A DNA stretch of 64,000 nt. Origin: Pleurocapsa minor GSE-CHR-MK 17-07R. GTDB taxonomy: Bacteria > Chloroflexota > Anaerolineae > Aggregatilineales > Phototrophicaceae. The notes below the pieces were generated by a model that worked only from the letters and a program-made list of their open reading frames with translations, did not search any database and was not told the DNA's origin. Position 1 is the stretch's first letter; every line of letters starts with the position of its first letter. The translations under genes were made by a program, and so were the position numbers. The stretch is taken from assembly GCA_019359125.1 (NCBI GenBank), contig JAHHHY010000008.1, forward strand, positions 248,001 to 312,000, read 5' to 3'. Positions 36,737-46,280 of this stretch are shown piece by piece.

Positions 36737-39490
36737 ATGCCGCTACCTGCCTCGTACCTTGAAGTTCTGCGTGCATGCAGCCGGGATGATCACTCCTACG
36801 AGCGTCTGCTGGCGCTGATGACTTCCGCGTTGGAGTCGCAGCTTGAGCAGTATCGCAGGATTGCCCGACACCTGCCGCGCGGCGGCATCGTCATTTATGA
36901 CGCCGATCTGCGCCTGCTGGTGGCCGAAGGGCGTGCCTTCGAGGCGCTCCAGCTTCCCCGCCACATCCTGGAGGGCAGGACGGTTCACGAGGCGTTCAGC
37001 CCGTCGGTGCTGGATGAGCTGGTGCAGGTGATGCGCGCAGGCCTGGCCGGGGAACCTCTTGTGCGGGAAATCACCCTGAACGGCAAAGTGGGCCAGTTAC
37101 ACACGGTGCCGCTGGCGGCGGATGTGCCGGGCGCCCGGCTGTGTATGCTGGTCATTACTGATATCACCGAACTGCGCAGCACTGTCAGCCGCCTGGAAGA
37201 CACCCGGCGATTCCTCGATCATGTGGCGGCCACGGTGCCCGATATCGTGTATGTGTACGACCTTGCTGAAGCCCGTAATGTGTATGTGAACCGCGAGATC
37301 GCCTCGTCACTGGGCTACAGCCCGGATGAAATCAGGGTCATGGGCAGCGCGCTTCTGGAAAAGCTGATGCATCCTGACGATGTTGCGGGGGTGATGGCCC
37401 ATCATGCGCGCCTCAGGACGTATCCGGGTGACGATATCCTGGAACACGAGTATCGGATGCTGGCCAGCAGCGGCGAATGGCGCTGGCTGAACAGCCGCGA
37501 CCGTGTGTTCAGGCGCGACGCGGCGGGCGTGTCTGTACAGATTCTGGGCGTGGCCAGCGACGTGACCGAACGCAAACGCGAGGAAGCCCGTGTCATCGAG
37601 CAGCGGGCCGAAATCGATCGTTTCTTTGATATCAGCCTGGACCTGTGGTGTATCGCCGATACCAGCGGCTATTTCCGCCGGGTGAATCGCGCATGGGAGC
37701 TGCTGCTGGGCTACTCTATGGAGGAGCTGGAGGGTCGGCAGTTTCTTGAGTTTGTCCATCCTGACGATATCCCGGCGACGCTGGCGGCACTGGCGTCGCT
37801 GGAGGCGCAGGTTCCGCTGACACATTTCACCAATCGCTATCGGGCCAGGAGCGGCGAATATCGCACGATCGAATGGCGGTCACAGCCCTACGGCAAGCTG
37901 CTTTTTGCCTCGGCCCGCGATATCACCCAGCGCAAGCAGATGCAGGATGCCCTGCTGGAAAGCGAGCTGCGCTACCGGTCGCTCATCAACACGACCTCTG
38001 AAGGGATTGTGCTGCAAAACAAGGATGGCAGCATCCAGACGTGCAACGCCGCGGCAGAGCAGATTCTTGGCCTGACAGCGGATCAGATGGCGGGCCGGAC
38101 GTCGGTCGATGCCCGCTGGCGTGCCGTGCACGAGGACATGACCGTGTTTCCGGGAGAAATGCATCCGGCGATGGTGGCGCTGCGCACCAGCCGTCCGGTC
38201 TCGAATGTAGTCATGGGCGTGCACAAGCCAGACGACACACTGACGTGGATTCTGGTGAATGCCCGGCCGCTGCTGCGTGAGGGCGACCCCGACGCGTATG
38301 CGGTGGTGGCCTCGTTTACCGATATCACGCCAATCAAGGCCATTGAGCTGGAACTGCAACAGAGCGAGGCCCGCCTGCGCAGCATCTTCGAGACGATCCA
38401 GGATGTGATGTGGTCGGTGGAACTTCCATCCATGCAAATGGTGTACATGAATCCGGCGGCCAGCCGTCTTTTTGGCCGTCCGCTGAGCGACTTTTACGAG
38501 GACAGGGAGCTGATTGCCCGGATGGCGCATCCTGAAGATGCCGACCGGACGCAGCAGGCCTACGATGTCATTCTGCGAGAGGGCAGCCACGAGTGGGAAT
38601 TTCGCATCGTTCGCCCGGACGGCCAGACGCGCTGGATATTTGACCGCGCCTGGCTGGTGCGCGACGGCAGCGGTGTGCCCGCGCGTTTCGAGGGCATCCT
38701 GACGGATATCACCGAGCGCAAGCTGCTCCAGCAGCAGAACCTTGAGCTGCAAATGGAGCGCGAGCGTGTGCAGATGTTGAATGACTTTATCGCCAATACC
38801 TCGCACGAGCTGCGCACGCCGCTGGCGACCATCTCCACTGGCGTGTATCTGATGACACGGCTGGATGACCCGGAGCAGCGCGCCGAGCGCGCCCGTCAGA
38901 TTGATCGCCAGGTGCATTATCTGAACCGTATGATCAACCAGCTTCAGGATATGGCCCGGCTGGACCAGATGAATGATATCGAGCTGACCGCGCTGCGTCC
39001 GGAGGAGCTGGTCTATTGGGTGACCAGTGGCTACGCCTCATTGCGCCAGGCGGTGCGCGTCGTGCAGGATCTCACGCCGGATCTGCCGCAGCTGGCCGGA
39101 AACCGCGAATATATTCGTGTCGCGCTGATGCATCTGCTGGACAATGCGCTGCGTTTCTCGCCGCCTGGCGGCGAGGTCATTGTGCGCGCATGGGCGGAGC
39201 AGGGCGAAGTGCTGATTTCGGTGCAGGATCACGGACCGGGCATCTCGCACAAGCACCTGCCGCGCATTTTCGAGCATTTCTACAAGGCCGATGACGCCCG
39301 CACGCGCGATGATAACGGCGCTGGCATGGGCCTGGCCATCGTCAGGCGCATTATGACCCTGCATAAGGGCCGCGTGACCGTAAGAAGCGAAGTCGGATCG
39401 GGCAGCACCTTCTGCCTGCATTTTCAGCCGGCTGCTTTCCTGGCCAGCCAACCACCGCAGACCCGATCGATTGAGCATCGCCCCATCTGA
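36737..39490 (+). CDS. Multi-PAS sensor histidine kinase
   Basis: 917 aa, no membrane segment, so a cytosolic sensor. Four or five PAS modules run from about 40 to 665 (VYVNREIASSLGYSPDEI, FRRVNRAWELLLGYSMEEL, IQTCNAAAEQILGLTADQM, VYMNPAASRLFGRPLSDF), each closed by a PAC stretch such as ITERKREE. HisKA has FIANTSHELRTPLATIS with the phospho-His; HATPase has DNALRFSPPG (N box), DHGPGIS (G1), FEHFYKADD (F) and NGAGMGLAIVRR (G2). The ligand or cofactor is unknown; no response regulator is adjacent. Confidence 0.93.
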   Translation: MPLPASYLEVLRACSRDDHSYERLLALMTSALESQLEQYRRIARHLPRGGIVIYDADLRLLVAEGRAFEALQLPRHILEGRTVHEAFSPSVLDELVQVMRAGLAGEPLVREITLNGKVGQLHTVPLAADVPGARLCMLVITDITELRSTVSRLEDTRRFLDHVAATVPDIVYVYDLAEARNVYVNREIASSLGYSPDEIRVMGSALLEKLMHPDDVAGVMAHHARLRTYPGDDILEHEYRMLASSGEWRWLNSRDRVFRRDAAGVSVQILGVASDVTERKREEARVIEQRAEIDRFFDISLDLWCIADTSGYFRRVNRAWELLLGYSMEELEGRQFLEFVHPDDIPATLAALASLEAQVPLTHFTNRYRARSGEYRTIEWRSQPYGKLLFASARDITQRKQMQDALLESELRYRSLINTTSEGIVLQNKDGSIQTCNAAAEQILGLTADQMAGRTSVDARWRAVHEDMTVFPGEMHPAMVALRTSRPVSNVVMGVHKPDDTLTWILVNARPLLREGDPDAYAVVASFTDITPIKAIELELQQSEARLRSIFETIQDVMWSVELPSMQMVYMNPAASRLFGRPLSDFYEDRELIARMAHPEDADRTQQAYDVILREGSHEWEFRIVRPDGQTRWIFDRAWLVRDGSGVPARFEGILTDITERKLLQQQNLELQMERERVQMLNDFIANTSHELRTPLATISTGVYLMTRLDDPEQRAERARQIDRQVHYLNRMINQLQDMARLDQMNDIELTALRPEELVYWVTSGYASLRQAVRVVQDLTPDLPQLAGNREYIRVALMHLLDNALRFSPPGGEVIVRAWAEQGEVLISVQDHGPGISHKHLPRIFEHFYKADDARTRDDNGAGMGLAIVRRIMTLHKGRVTVRSEVGSGSTFCLHFQPAAFLASQPPQTRSIEHRPI

Positions 39491-39526
39491 CGCACAACTC
39501 CGTAACGCGATACAAAAAGTCATGTA

Positions 39527-39555
39527 TTGACAACCCGTCAAGTCCCCGATATATT
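39527..39555 (+). promoter_or_regulatory. Promoter of the LacI-type regulator
   Basis: TTGACA (39527-39532) and TATATT (39550-39555) with exactly 17 bp between them, a near-consensus sigma-70 promoter. The operator at 39557 covers its start site. Confidence 0.8.
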
Positions 39556-39556
39556 C

Positions 39557-39576
39557 TTGATAAAGGGCTTTATCAA
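39557..39576. promoter_or_regulatory. LacI-family operator 1 (autoregulation)
   Basis: TTGATAAAGGGCTTTATCAA: 9 bp arms, perfect inverted repeat around GG. It starts 1 bp past the -10 box, so bound repressor would block its own gene. Confidence 0.85.
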
Positions 39577-39598
39577 ATAGACTTGTGGATTATTTTTG

Positions 39599-40681
39599 AT
39601 GCCTGCCTCCAGGAAAACGCCTAAATTAGCCGATGTGGCGCGGCTGGCAAATGTGTCTGAAGCGACCGTCTCGGTTGTGATCAATGGCCGTGTCGGCAAG
39701 CATGCCCGCGTCAGCGAAACCACCCAGGAAAAAATCTGGCAGGCAGTGCGCGAGCTGGGGTATGTCGCCAATCCGGCGGCCAAGACGCTGGCCGGTGGCA
39801 GCAGCATGATCCTGGCCGTCTTCACCTTCGAGCCCATCTTCCCCATCGAGCATCGCAACTTCTACTATCCGTTCCTGATCGGTATCGAGCAGGAAGCGCG
39901 CCAGCATGGCTATGACCTGCTGCTGCTGACCAGCATCGACAACACGCAGGATGGCCGCCATATCTACCGCAACGGGCGCAATCGCCTGCAGCTGGTGGAC
40001 GGGGCGATTCTGCTGGGCGCCGAGAACAATAAGCAGGAAGTGCTGGCGCTGCTGGAAGACCGCTATCCGTTTGTGTTTGTCGGGCGGCGTGATTCCCCCA
40101 ACGACAATATCTCGTACGCAGCGGCTGACTATGCCGAGGGCACGGCCGAGATTGTCGATTATCTGTTTCAGTATCAGCACCAGAAAATCGCCTATATCAC
40201 GTCACGCAGCCCGAAGGAATCCAGCATCGACCGCGAAATTGGGGTGCGTCGTGGCTTCGAGCGCAATGGCCGCGGCCTGCACAATCTGCAATTCTGGACT
40301 GGCAGTGCCGACCGGCTGACGCTGCACGATTTGACGCTTCTGCTTCAGCAGGGCGTTACGGCGTTCATCGCTGAGGACGATCTGCTGGGCAACCAGATTC
40401 TGCGGCTGGCCCACGGCGCCGGCTGGCAGTGCCCGCGCGACTTTTCCCTGGCTGTGCTGGGCGACCCGCTCAGCCTGGTCGAGCCAGTGCAGACGTGGAC
40501 AGCTTTTCGGATTCCCCGTCATGCTATGGGGCGCGAAGCAGTGCGCCTGCTGGTGCAGATGCTGGGCGAACTGGATCCGAATCGGACTGCCCCGTATCGC
40601 ACCATGCTTCCCTGCACCTTTGTGCCCGGGACAACCGTTGCTTATCCCCCTGTCGCGGATTTAAAGAGCCGCGACGCATAA
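39599..40681 (+). CDS. LacI family transcriptional regulator
   Basis: 360 aa from ATG 39599. The headpiece PKLADVARLANVSEATVSVVINGRVGKHARVSETTQEKIWQAVRELGYVANPAAKTLAGG is typical of LacI/GalR: HTH plus hinge helix (P-N-x-x-A-x-x-L). The periplasmic-binding-like core follows (FYYPFLIGIEQEARQHGYDLLLL). It would respond to a sugar taken up by the operon it precedes. Two operators with the same TTGATAAAG...TTTATCA sequence flank the gene, pointing to autoregulation and control of the transport operon. Confidence 0.92.
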   Translation: MPASRKTPKLADVARLANVSEATVSVVINGRVGKHARVSETTQEKIWQAVRELGYVANPAAKTLAGGSSMILAVFTFEPIFPIEHRNFYYPFLIGIEQEARQHGYDLLLLTSIDNTQDGRHIYRNGRNRLQLVDGAILLGAENNKQEVLALLEDRYPFVFVGRRDSPNDNISYAAADYAEGTAEIVDYLFQYQHQKIAYITSRSPKESSIDREIGVRRGFERNGRGLHNLQFWTGSADRLTLHDLTLLLQQGVTAFIAEDDLLGNQILRLAHGAGWQCPRDFSLAVLGDPLSLVEPVQTWTAFRIPRHAMGREAVRLLVQMLGELDPNRTAPYRTMLPCTFVPGTTVAYPPVADLKSRDA

Positions 40682-40699
40682 ACACGTTTTTTTACCTGG

Positions 40700-40719
40700 T
40701 TGATAAAGCGATTTATCAG
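40700..40719. promoter_or_regulatory. LacI-family operator 2, upstream of the transport operon
   Basis: TTGATAAAGCGATTTATCAG, the same half-sites as operator 1 with a central CG and one mismatch. It lies 88 bp before the binding-protein start. Confidence 0.8.
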
Positions 40720-40806
40720 CGCGAAGGAGGAAGCCACAGGAAACAAAGCAAGAGTCAGTCAAAGAGGTTTTGTCAGGTAGTTAGAGAGACGCAAAGGACT
40801 TTAGAA

Positions 40807-42072
40807 ATGTCTAAAACAAAGCTGTTTTCCCTCATTCTGGCCCTCAGCCTGATCGTGATGAGCGCGGTGGGCGTATCCGCACAGGATCCCGTGAGCCTGC
40901 GCTTTACGGTGTGGGTCGGCCCCGGCGCCGCGATGGATATGCTGAACGGCATCGCCGCCGATTACACCGAAGCAAACCCGAATGTCACCGTCAGCTTCGA
41001 CACACTCACGTTCTCCGAATACACCTCGCAGCTGGTGCTTCAGCTGGCCGGCAGCAATCCCCCGGACGGCGGCTGGATTCTGGAAAATACCGCGCCGCAG
41101 TTTGTCGAAAGCGGTGTCATCACCGACCTGACGCCGACGCTGATGGCCTATCCCGACTACAATTTTGATGACCTGGAAGAAGCGGCGCTGGGCCTGTGGC
41201 GCGATGGCGATGCCCTGTACGGCCTGCCGTTCTCGACCTCGCCGTTCCTGATTATCTACAACACCGACGCTTTTGAGGCCGCCGGCCTGGAAGACCCGAA
41301 TGCGCTGGCCGCACGTGGTGAATGGACGTGGGAAGCTCTGGCAACCGCGGCCAAGGCCATTACCGACAGCACCGACCTGTACGGTTTCGAGAACGCGGAC
41401 GGCACCGTGTATGCTGAAGGCTTCTGGTCCACCATCTTCCCGATCGCCCGTGCCTATGGTGGCGGCGCCTGGGATGCTGAAGGAACCTGCCTGATGAATT
41501 CGCCGGAAACCGTTTCGGCTGTGCAGCTCTATCACGACATGGTGTTTGCCGATGGCAGCGCTGTTCCCCCCGGTGAGGCTGCTACCTTCGCCGGTGGCCA
41601 GGCCGCCATGCGCATCGGCCAGATCAGCCGCGTCGCCCAGCTGGACGGTGCCACTTTCGGCTGGGATATCGCCCCGATGCCCAGCGGCCCCGCAGGCAGC
41701 GGATCGGTCATCGGACAGGCTGCGCTGGCGGTCTTCCGCAACAGCCCGAATGCCGATGTCGCGCTCGATTTCCTGGCCTTCATGACCAACGCGACCAACT
41801 CCGAGACGATGTCGCAGTTCTTCCCGCCGGCCCGCGCCAGTGTGCTCAGCTCCGACACCTTCCTGAACAGCAACACCCGCCTGTCTGCCGAGCAGATGCA
41901 GCTGGTGGTGGACGGTATCGCCAGCGGCACGGTGCTGCCCTCCAGCCCCAATTACTCGCAGATCAACCTGCAGACGCGCGCGCTGTTCGACGAGCTGTGG
42001 ATTCCCGTTGCGGACATCCAGGGCGTGATGAACACGGCCTGCGAGACCATCGCCCCGCTGCTGGCCAACTAG
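40807..42072 (+). CDS. ABC transporter sugar-binding protein
   Basis: 421 aa. Signal peptide MSKTKLFSLILALSLIVMSAVGVSAQ, without a lipobox cysteine, so soluble or anchored otherwise. The mature part begins VSLRFTVWVGPGAAMDMLNGIAADYTEANPNVTV, a family 1 extracellular binding protein opening, with ALYGLPFSTSPFLIIYNTDAFEAAGL as the hinge. Aromatic residues suggest carbohydrate. RBS AAAGGA lies 8 nt upstream. It heads an uptake operon with two permeases; the ATPase is absent here and may be shared (MsmK-type). Confidence 0.9.
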   Translation: MSKTKLFSLILALSLIVMSAVGVSAQDPVSLRFTVWVGPGAAMDMLNGIAADYTEANPNVTVSFDTLTFSEYTSQLVLQLAGSNPPDGGWILENTAPQFVESGVITDLTPTLMAYPDYNFDDLEEAALGLWRDGDALYGLPFSTSPFLIIYNTDAFEAAGLEDPNALAARGEWTWEALATAAKAITDSTDLYGFENADGTVYAEGFWSTIFPIARAYGGGAWDAEGTCLMNSPETVSAVQLYHDMVFADGSAVPPGEAATFAGGQAAMRIGQISRVAQLDGATFGWDIAPMPSGPAGSGSVIGQAALAVFRNSPNADVALDFLAFMTNATNSETMSQFFPPARASVLSSDTFLNSNTRLSAEQMQLVVDGIASGTVLPSSPNYSQINLQTRALFDELWIPVADIQGVMNTACETIAPLLAN

Positions 42073-42091
42073 CACCTCTGTTTTTCACTGT

Positions 42092-42121
42092 GTGTGGGGG
42101 ACAGCCTGCTGCCCCCCACAC
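42092..42121 (+). promoter_or_regulatory. Intercistronic hairpin between binding protein and permease
   Basis: GTGTGGGGG (42092-42100) pairs with CCCCCACAC (42113-42121), with no T run. Such stems after binding-protein genes stabilise the upstream message, raising its level over the permeases. Confidence 0.65.
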
Positions 42122-42161
42122 CTCGCAGTCAGGCCGGAAATGATATTGAAAGCGACTGTTC

Positions 42162-43070
42162 ATGGCACAAAGCCGGAAATTCATGCTGCACCTGACGAAC
42201 AGCCAGCGCGAGACGATCTGGGGGTATCTGTTCATTGCCCCGCAGACGATCGGGTTCATCCTGCTGATCGTCCTCCCCCTGATCACGATCTTTGTGTTCA
42301 GCACCGAGGAGCGCAATCTGCTGACCGGCGTCGTGGTGCCGGTTGGGTTTGAAAACTTCCGCACCATCTTTCAGGAAGATATCCTGTTCCGAAAAGTCCT
42401 GCTGAATACACTCACGCTCACGCTGGGCCTGGTGCCGCTGAATATCGGGCTGGCGCTGTTTCTGGCCTCGCTGCTCTCGCAAAAGCTGCGCGGCATCACG
42501 ATCTTTCGTGTGCTGTTCTTCTCTCCGGTGGTGACTTCCGCGGTGGCCTGGGCGATCGTGTGGCGCTTCATGCTGCAGGGCGAGCAGGGCACCGTCAACC
42601 AGGTGCTTCAGCTTATCGGCGTGGAAGGGCCTAACTGGCTGCGCCGCCCGGAATGGGCGATGCTGTCGGTGATCGTGACGCTGGTCATCAAGAATGTCGG
42701 CCTGAACACGATTATCCTGCTGTCTGCGCTGACCAATCTGCCCAGCGAATACCGCGAGGCGGCCCATGTGGACGGCGCGACGCGCTGGCAGGTGTTCCGC
42801 AAAATTACGCTGCCGCTGCTGGCCCCGACGCTGCTGTTTGTCACCGTCATCACCGTCATCGGCTCGCTGAAGGTGTTTGACCACATCATGCTGATGACTG
42901 CCGGCGGCCCGTCGAATTCGACGATGGTGCTGGTGTACTACATCTACTATCAGGCGTTCCAGTTCTTCGAGACCGGCTATGCCAGCGCGCTGGCGGTCAT
43001 CCTGTTTGTGATCGCGCTGGTGCTCACTCTTGGCCAATGGCTGCTGCGCGGGAGGGCTTACGATGACTAG
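42162..43070 (+). CDS. Sugar ABC transporter permease (MalF-like)
   Basis: 302 aa, six helices. The cytoplasmic EAA loop EYREAAHVDGATRWQVFRKITLPLL matches the consensus EAA---G---------I-LP that docks onto the ATPase. It has the short N-terminal helix typical of sugar permeases (UgpA/MalF type). Its end overlaps the start of the second permease by 8 bp. Works with the binding protein to import a carbohydrate. Confidence 0.92.
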   Translation: MAQSRKFMLHLTNSQRETIWGYLFIAPQTIGFILLIVLPLITIFVFSTEERNLLTGVVVPVGFENFRTIFQEDILFRKVLLNTLTLTLGLVPLNIGLALFLASLLSQKLRGITIFRVLFFSPVVTSAVAWAIVWRFMLQGEQGTVNQVLQLIGVEGPNWLRRPEWAMLSVIVTLVIKNVGLNTIILLSALTNLPSEYREAAHVDGATRWQVFRKITLPLLAPTLLFVTVITVIGSLKVFDHIMLMTAGGPSNSTMVLVYYIYYQAFQFFETGYASALAVILFVIALVLTLGQWLLRGRAYDD

Positions 43071-43953
43071 TATGGCGATGGAACTGGCCGCGGTGGACAG
43101 CCGCCGCCGCCGCACCCGGCTGGAAGCGCGGATCAAGAAAGCCGCGTCGTATATGCTGCTTATCCTGCTGGCGGTGCCGTTCGTGTTTCCGTTCTGGTGG
43201 ATGGTAAGCAGCGCGTTCAAGCAGCCGAGCGAAATTTTCACGTTCCCGCCCACGTTGCTGCCGTCCAGCTTCAGCCTGCAGAATTTCATCGATGTATTCA
43301 ACTATCAGCCATTTGCCCAGCAGTATCTCAACAGCCTGGTGATCGCCAGCCTGGTGACGGTGGGCACGCTGCTGATCTCGTCGCTGGCGGGCTACGGCTT
43401 TGCGCGTATCAAATTTCCGGGCAAGACGGTCTTCTTCCTGATGCTGCTCAGCGCGCTGATGCTGCCCTCGGAAGTGACCATCATCCCGAATTTCTTTTTT
43501 ATGAAGTCGCTGAACCTGACCAACACGCATGTGCCGCTGGTGATCCTGCCCATTTTCGGGGCTCAGGGGGTGATCGGCACCTTCATGATTCGCCAGTTCT
43601 TCCTGTCGCTCCCCAGAGAAATCGAGGAGGCGGCGCTGCTGGATGGCGCATCACGCTGGGGGCTGTTCTGGCATATCGCGCTGCCGATCGCGCGGCCTGT
43701 CCTGGGCGGCCTGTCGATTCTGTCGTTCCTGTACAGCTGGAACCTGTTTCTGGAACCGCTGGTCTTTATCGACGACGTCAACATGTATACCCTGCCGCTG
43801 GCCCTGCGAAACTATAACGATGTGTATGGCGCCCCGCTGTGGCATTTGCAGCTGGCAGCCACGACGCTGGCCGTGGTGCCGGTGCTGATCGTGTACGTGA
43901 TCGGCCAGCGCCAGATCATCGACAGCTTCGCGTCATCGGGCGTCAAAGGCTGA
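43063..43953 (+). CDS. Sugar ABC transporter permease (MalG-like)
   Basis: 296 aa from ATG 43063, 8 bp before the previous stop, with GGGAGGG upstream. Six helices; EAA loop EIEEAALLDGASRWGLFWHIALPIARPVLG. Features such as PFVFPFWWMVSSAFKQPSEIF mark the MalG/UgpE group. Forms the pore with the preceding permease. The next gene is 38 bp downstream. Confidence 0.92.
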   Translation: MTSMAMELAAVDSRRRRTRLEARIKKAASYMLLILLAVPFVFPFWWMVSSAFKQPSEIFTFPPTLLPSSFSLQNFIDVFNYQPFAQQYLNSLVIASLVTVGTLLISSLAGYGFARIKFPGKTVFFLMLLSALMLPSEVTIIPNFFFMKSLNLTNTHVPLVILPIFGAQGVIGTFMIRQFFLSLPREIEEAALLDGASRWGLFWHIALPIARPVLGGLSILSFLYSWNLFLEPLVFIDDVNMYTLPLALRNYNDVYGAPLWHLQLAATTLAVVPVLIVYVIGQRQIIDSFASSGVKG

Positions 43954-43991
43954 TCGTGCTGCTTTCTCCCCCTCTAACGGATTGATCGAAG

Positions 43992-45620
43992 ATGATGAAC
44001 GAATTACACACGGACATACTGATTGTGGGCGGCGGGCTGGGCGGCGTGGCGGGTGCCCTGGCCGCGCTGAAGCTGGGCAAGCGCGTCGTGCTGACCGAAG
44101 AAACGGACTGGATTGGCGGACAGCTGACGGCGCAGGGCGTGCCGCCGGATGAAAACCCGTGGATTGACCGCGAGAATACTGGCTGCACCGCCAGCTATCG
44201 CCGCCTGCGCGACGGCATCCGGGGCTTCTACCGGCGTAATTATCCCATCCTGCCCGAAGTTGCCAATAACCCGTTCTTCAACCCGGGCGCGGGCAATGTC
44301 AGCCCGCTGTGCCACGAGCCCCGCATCGCGCTGGCGGTGCTGCACGAGATGATCGCACCCTATCTGTCGAACGGGCAGCTGACGCTGCTGCTGCGCCATC
44401 GGCCTACGGCCGCGCGCACGACGGGCGACCGCGTTGACTCAGTGACGCTGCTGGACAGCGAGACCAGCGTCAGTATCGAGATTCATGCGCCCTATATCCT
44501 GGATGCGACCGAGCTGGGCGACCTGCTGGAGATGGCCGGCGTGGAGCACGTCATCGGCGCGGAGAGCCAGGCCGAAACGGGCGAGATGCATGCCCGCGCA
44601 GACGCGGCCGACCCGCTGGATCAGCAGGCGCACTCATGGGTGTTTGTGCTCGATTATCTGCCGGGCGAAGACCACACCATCGAGAAGCCTGCCGATTACG
44701 CCTTCTGGCGCGACTATAAAGCCGATTTCTGGCCGGACAAGCTGCTGAGCTGGTATACCTCCGACCCGATCACGCTGGAGACCAGCCATCGCCCGATCTT
44801 CACCGGCGATACCGACGCGCCGCACGGGGACGACCTGTGGCACTTCCGCCGCATCGCCTACCGCAAGTATTATCCGCCGGGCTTTATGCGCAGCGATATC
44901 GTGGTGGTCAACTGGCCGCAGATCGACTACTGGCTGGGACCGCTGGTGGGCGTCAGCGAGGCGGAGAAGCAAAAACACCTGCGCGGCGCGGAACAGCTCA
45001 GCCTGTCGCTGTGCTACTGGATGCAGACGGAAACGCCGCGTCCGGAGGGTGGCTATGGCTACCCCGGCCTGCGCATGCGCGGGGATGTGTATGGCACGCG
45101 CAACGGCCTGGCGAAAAGCCCGTATATCCGCGAAAGCCGCCGCATTCGGGCGGAGTTCACCGTGCTGGAACAGCATGTGGGTTATGAGGCGCGTGCGGGC
45201 ATGGTGGGCGCGGAGGAATTCGGCGATACCGTGGGCATCGGCAGCTATCGCATCGACCTGCACCCCAGCTACCGCCGCAATTATCTGGATATCAACAACT
45301 ATCCGCAGCAGATTCCGCTGGGCGCGCTGATTCCGCAGCGCGTGGATAACCTGCTGCCCGCCTGCAAGAACCTGGGCGTGACGCATATCACCAACGGCAG
45401 CTATCGCCTGCATCCGATTGAATGGAATATTGGCGAGGCGGCCGGCGCGCTGGCGGCGTACTGCATCGAGAAGGGCCTTCAGCCGCGCCAGGTGCGCAAC
45501 GACGCCGGGCATCTGGCTGATTTCCAGTCGATGCTGGTCAAGACGCTGGGCTTTGTGCTGCACTGGCCAGAGCATCTGCGCGTGCTGCCGCGCTTCAAGC
45601 AGGATCCGCTGGGCATTTAG
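43992..45620 (+). CDS. FAD-dependent oxidoreductase
   Basis: 542 aa. The dinucleotide-binding motif TDILIVGGGLGGVAGALAALKLGKRVVLTEE sits at the N-terminus, followed by WIGGQLTAQGVPPDENPW, the FAD_oxidored (pfam12831) core also seen in fumarate-reductase-like and xanthan-lyase-annotated proteins. Close to the end ITNGSYRLHPIEWNIGEAAGALAAYCIEKG binds the FAD phosphate. No heme or transmembrane segment. Lying directly after two sugar permeases under LacI control, it probably oxidises or rearranges the imported sugar or a cyclitol (inference). Confidence 0.82.
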   Translation: MMNELHTDILIVGGGLGGVAGALAALKLGKRVVLTEETDWIGGQLTAQGVPPDENPWIDRENTGCTASYRRLRDGIRGFYRRNYPILPEVANNPFFNPGAGNVSPLCHEPRIALAVLHEMIAPYLSNGQLTLLLRHRPTAARTTGDRVDSVTLLDSETSVSIEIHAPYILDATELGDLLEMAGVEHVIGAESQAETGEMHARADAADPLDQQAHSWVFVLDYLPGEDHTIEKPADYAFWRDYKADFWPDKLLSWYTSDPITLETSHRPIFTGDTDAPHGDDLWHFRRIAYRKYYPPGFMRSDIVVVNWPQIDYWLGPLVGVSEAEKQKHLRGAEQLSLSLCYWMQTETPRPEGGYGYPGLRMRGDVYGTRNGLAKSPYIRESRRIRAEFTVLEQHVGYEARAGMVGAEEFGDTVGIGSYRIDLHPSYRRNYLDINNYPQQIPLGALIPQRVDNLLPACKNLGVTHITNGSYRLHPIEWNIGEAAGALAAYCIEKGLQPRQVRNDAGHLADFQSMLVKTLGFVLHWPEHLRVLPRFKQDPLGI

Positions 45621-45634
45621 TGTGACAAAACGGG

Positions 45635-45673
45635 CGCGGGCGACGAGAATCATTCGTCGCCCGCGTTTTTGTT
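45635..45673 (+). terminator. Terminator of the LacI-controlled operon
   Basis: A perfect 12 bp stem (45635-45646 with 45654-45665), 7 nt loop, then TTTTTG, 15 bp after the FAD protein stop. Confidence 0.9.
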
Positions 45674-45769
45674 TGCACAGCCGTCGAAGCAACGTACCTG
45701 CTCATGGGCTTCCAATCCAGGGGGCGTACACTGACGTCATCCAATCAGTCAGCCTTGAGGACACCCGCC

Positions 45770-46270
45770 ATGCCATCGAACAACCGTGTAATTCCCGGAC
45801 CCGGCCAGGAGTCGGTGTGGGACTATCCGCGCCCGCCGCGCGTGGAGCCGACGCCGAAGCGCATCCGCATCGTGCACAACGGCATCACCCTGGTCGACAG
45901 CACCCATGCCCTGCGCGTGCTGGAGACCAGCCATCCGCCCGGCTACTACATCCTGCAGGCGGATATTCAGATGGCGTATTTCAAGCCGGTGCCCAGCTAT
46001 CAGACCTTCTGCGAATTCAAAGGCGCGGCATCGTACTGGACGGTCGACGTGAACGGCAGCGTCTCGCCCAAAGCGGCATGGATGTATGCGCGTCCGTCGA
46101 AGGGTTACGAAGCGATTGCCAACCATCTGGCCTTTTATGTCAGCCGTGTCGACGAATGCTATGTGGACGACGAGCGCGTGCTGGCGCAGGAAGGCGACTT
46201 TTACGGCGGCTGGGTCACGGCGGATATCGTCGGCCCGTTCAAGGGCGGCGCTGGCACGTGGGGGTGGTAG
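45770..46270 (+). CDS. DUF427 family protein
   Basis: 166 aa from ATG 45770 (TTGAGGA upstream). It follows the DUF427 plan: ESVWDYPRPPRVEPTPKRIRI, VLETSHPPGYYILQADI, FCEFKGAASYWTV, NHLAFYVSRVDECYVD and FYGGWVTADIVGPFKGGAGTWGW. The fold is a small barrel; several members are annotated as nucleotidyltransferase-like without proof. The gene follows the terminator of the transport operon, so it is an independent unit. Heptamer repeats start 11 bp after its stop. Confidence 0.88.
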   Translation: MPSNNRVIPGPGQESVWDYPRPPRVEPTPKRIRIVHNGITLVDSTHALRVLETSHPPGYYILQADIQMAYFKPVPSYQTFCEFKGAASYWTVDVNGSVSPKAAWMYARPSKGYEAIANHLAFYVSRVDECYVDDERVLAQEGDFYGGWVTADIVGPFKGGAGTWGW

Positions 46271-46280
46271 GGAAGGGAAA

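Noticed and set aside
40429-40806. Long N-terminal extension of the binding protein ORF
   Set aside because: It overlaps the lacI end and the operator; the ATG at 40807 has a ribosome site and a signal peptide.
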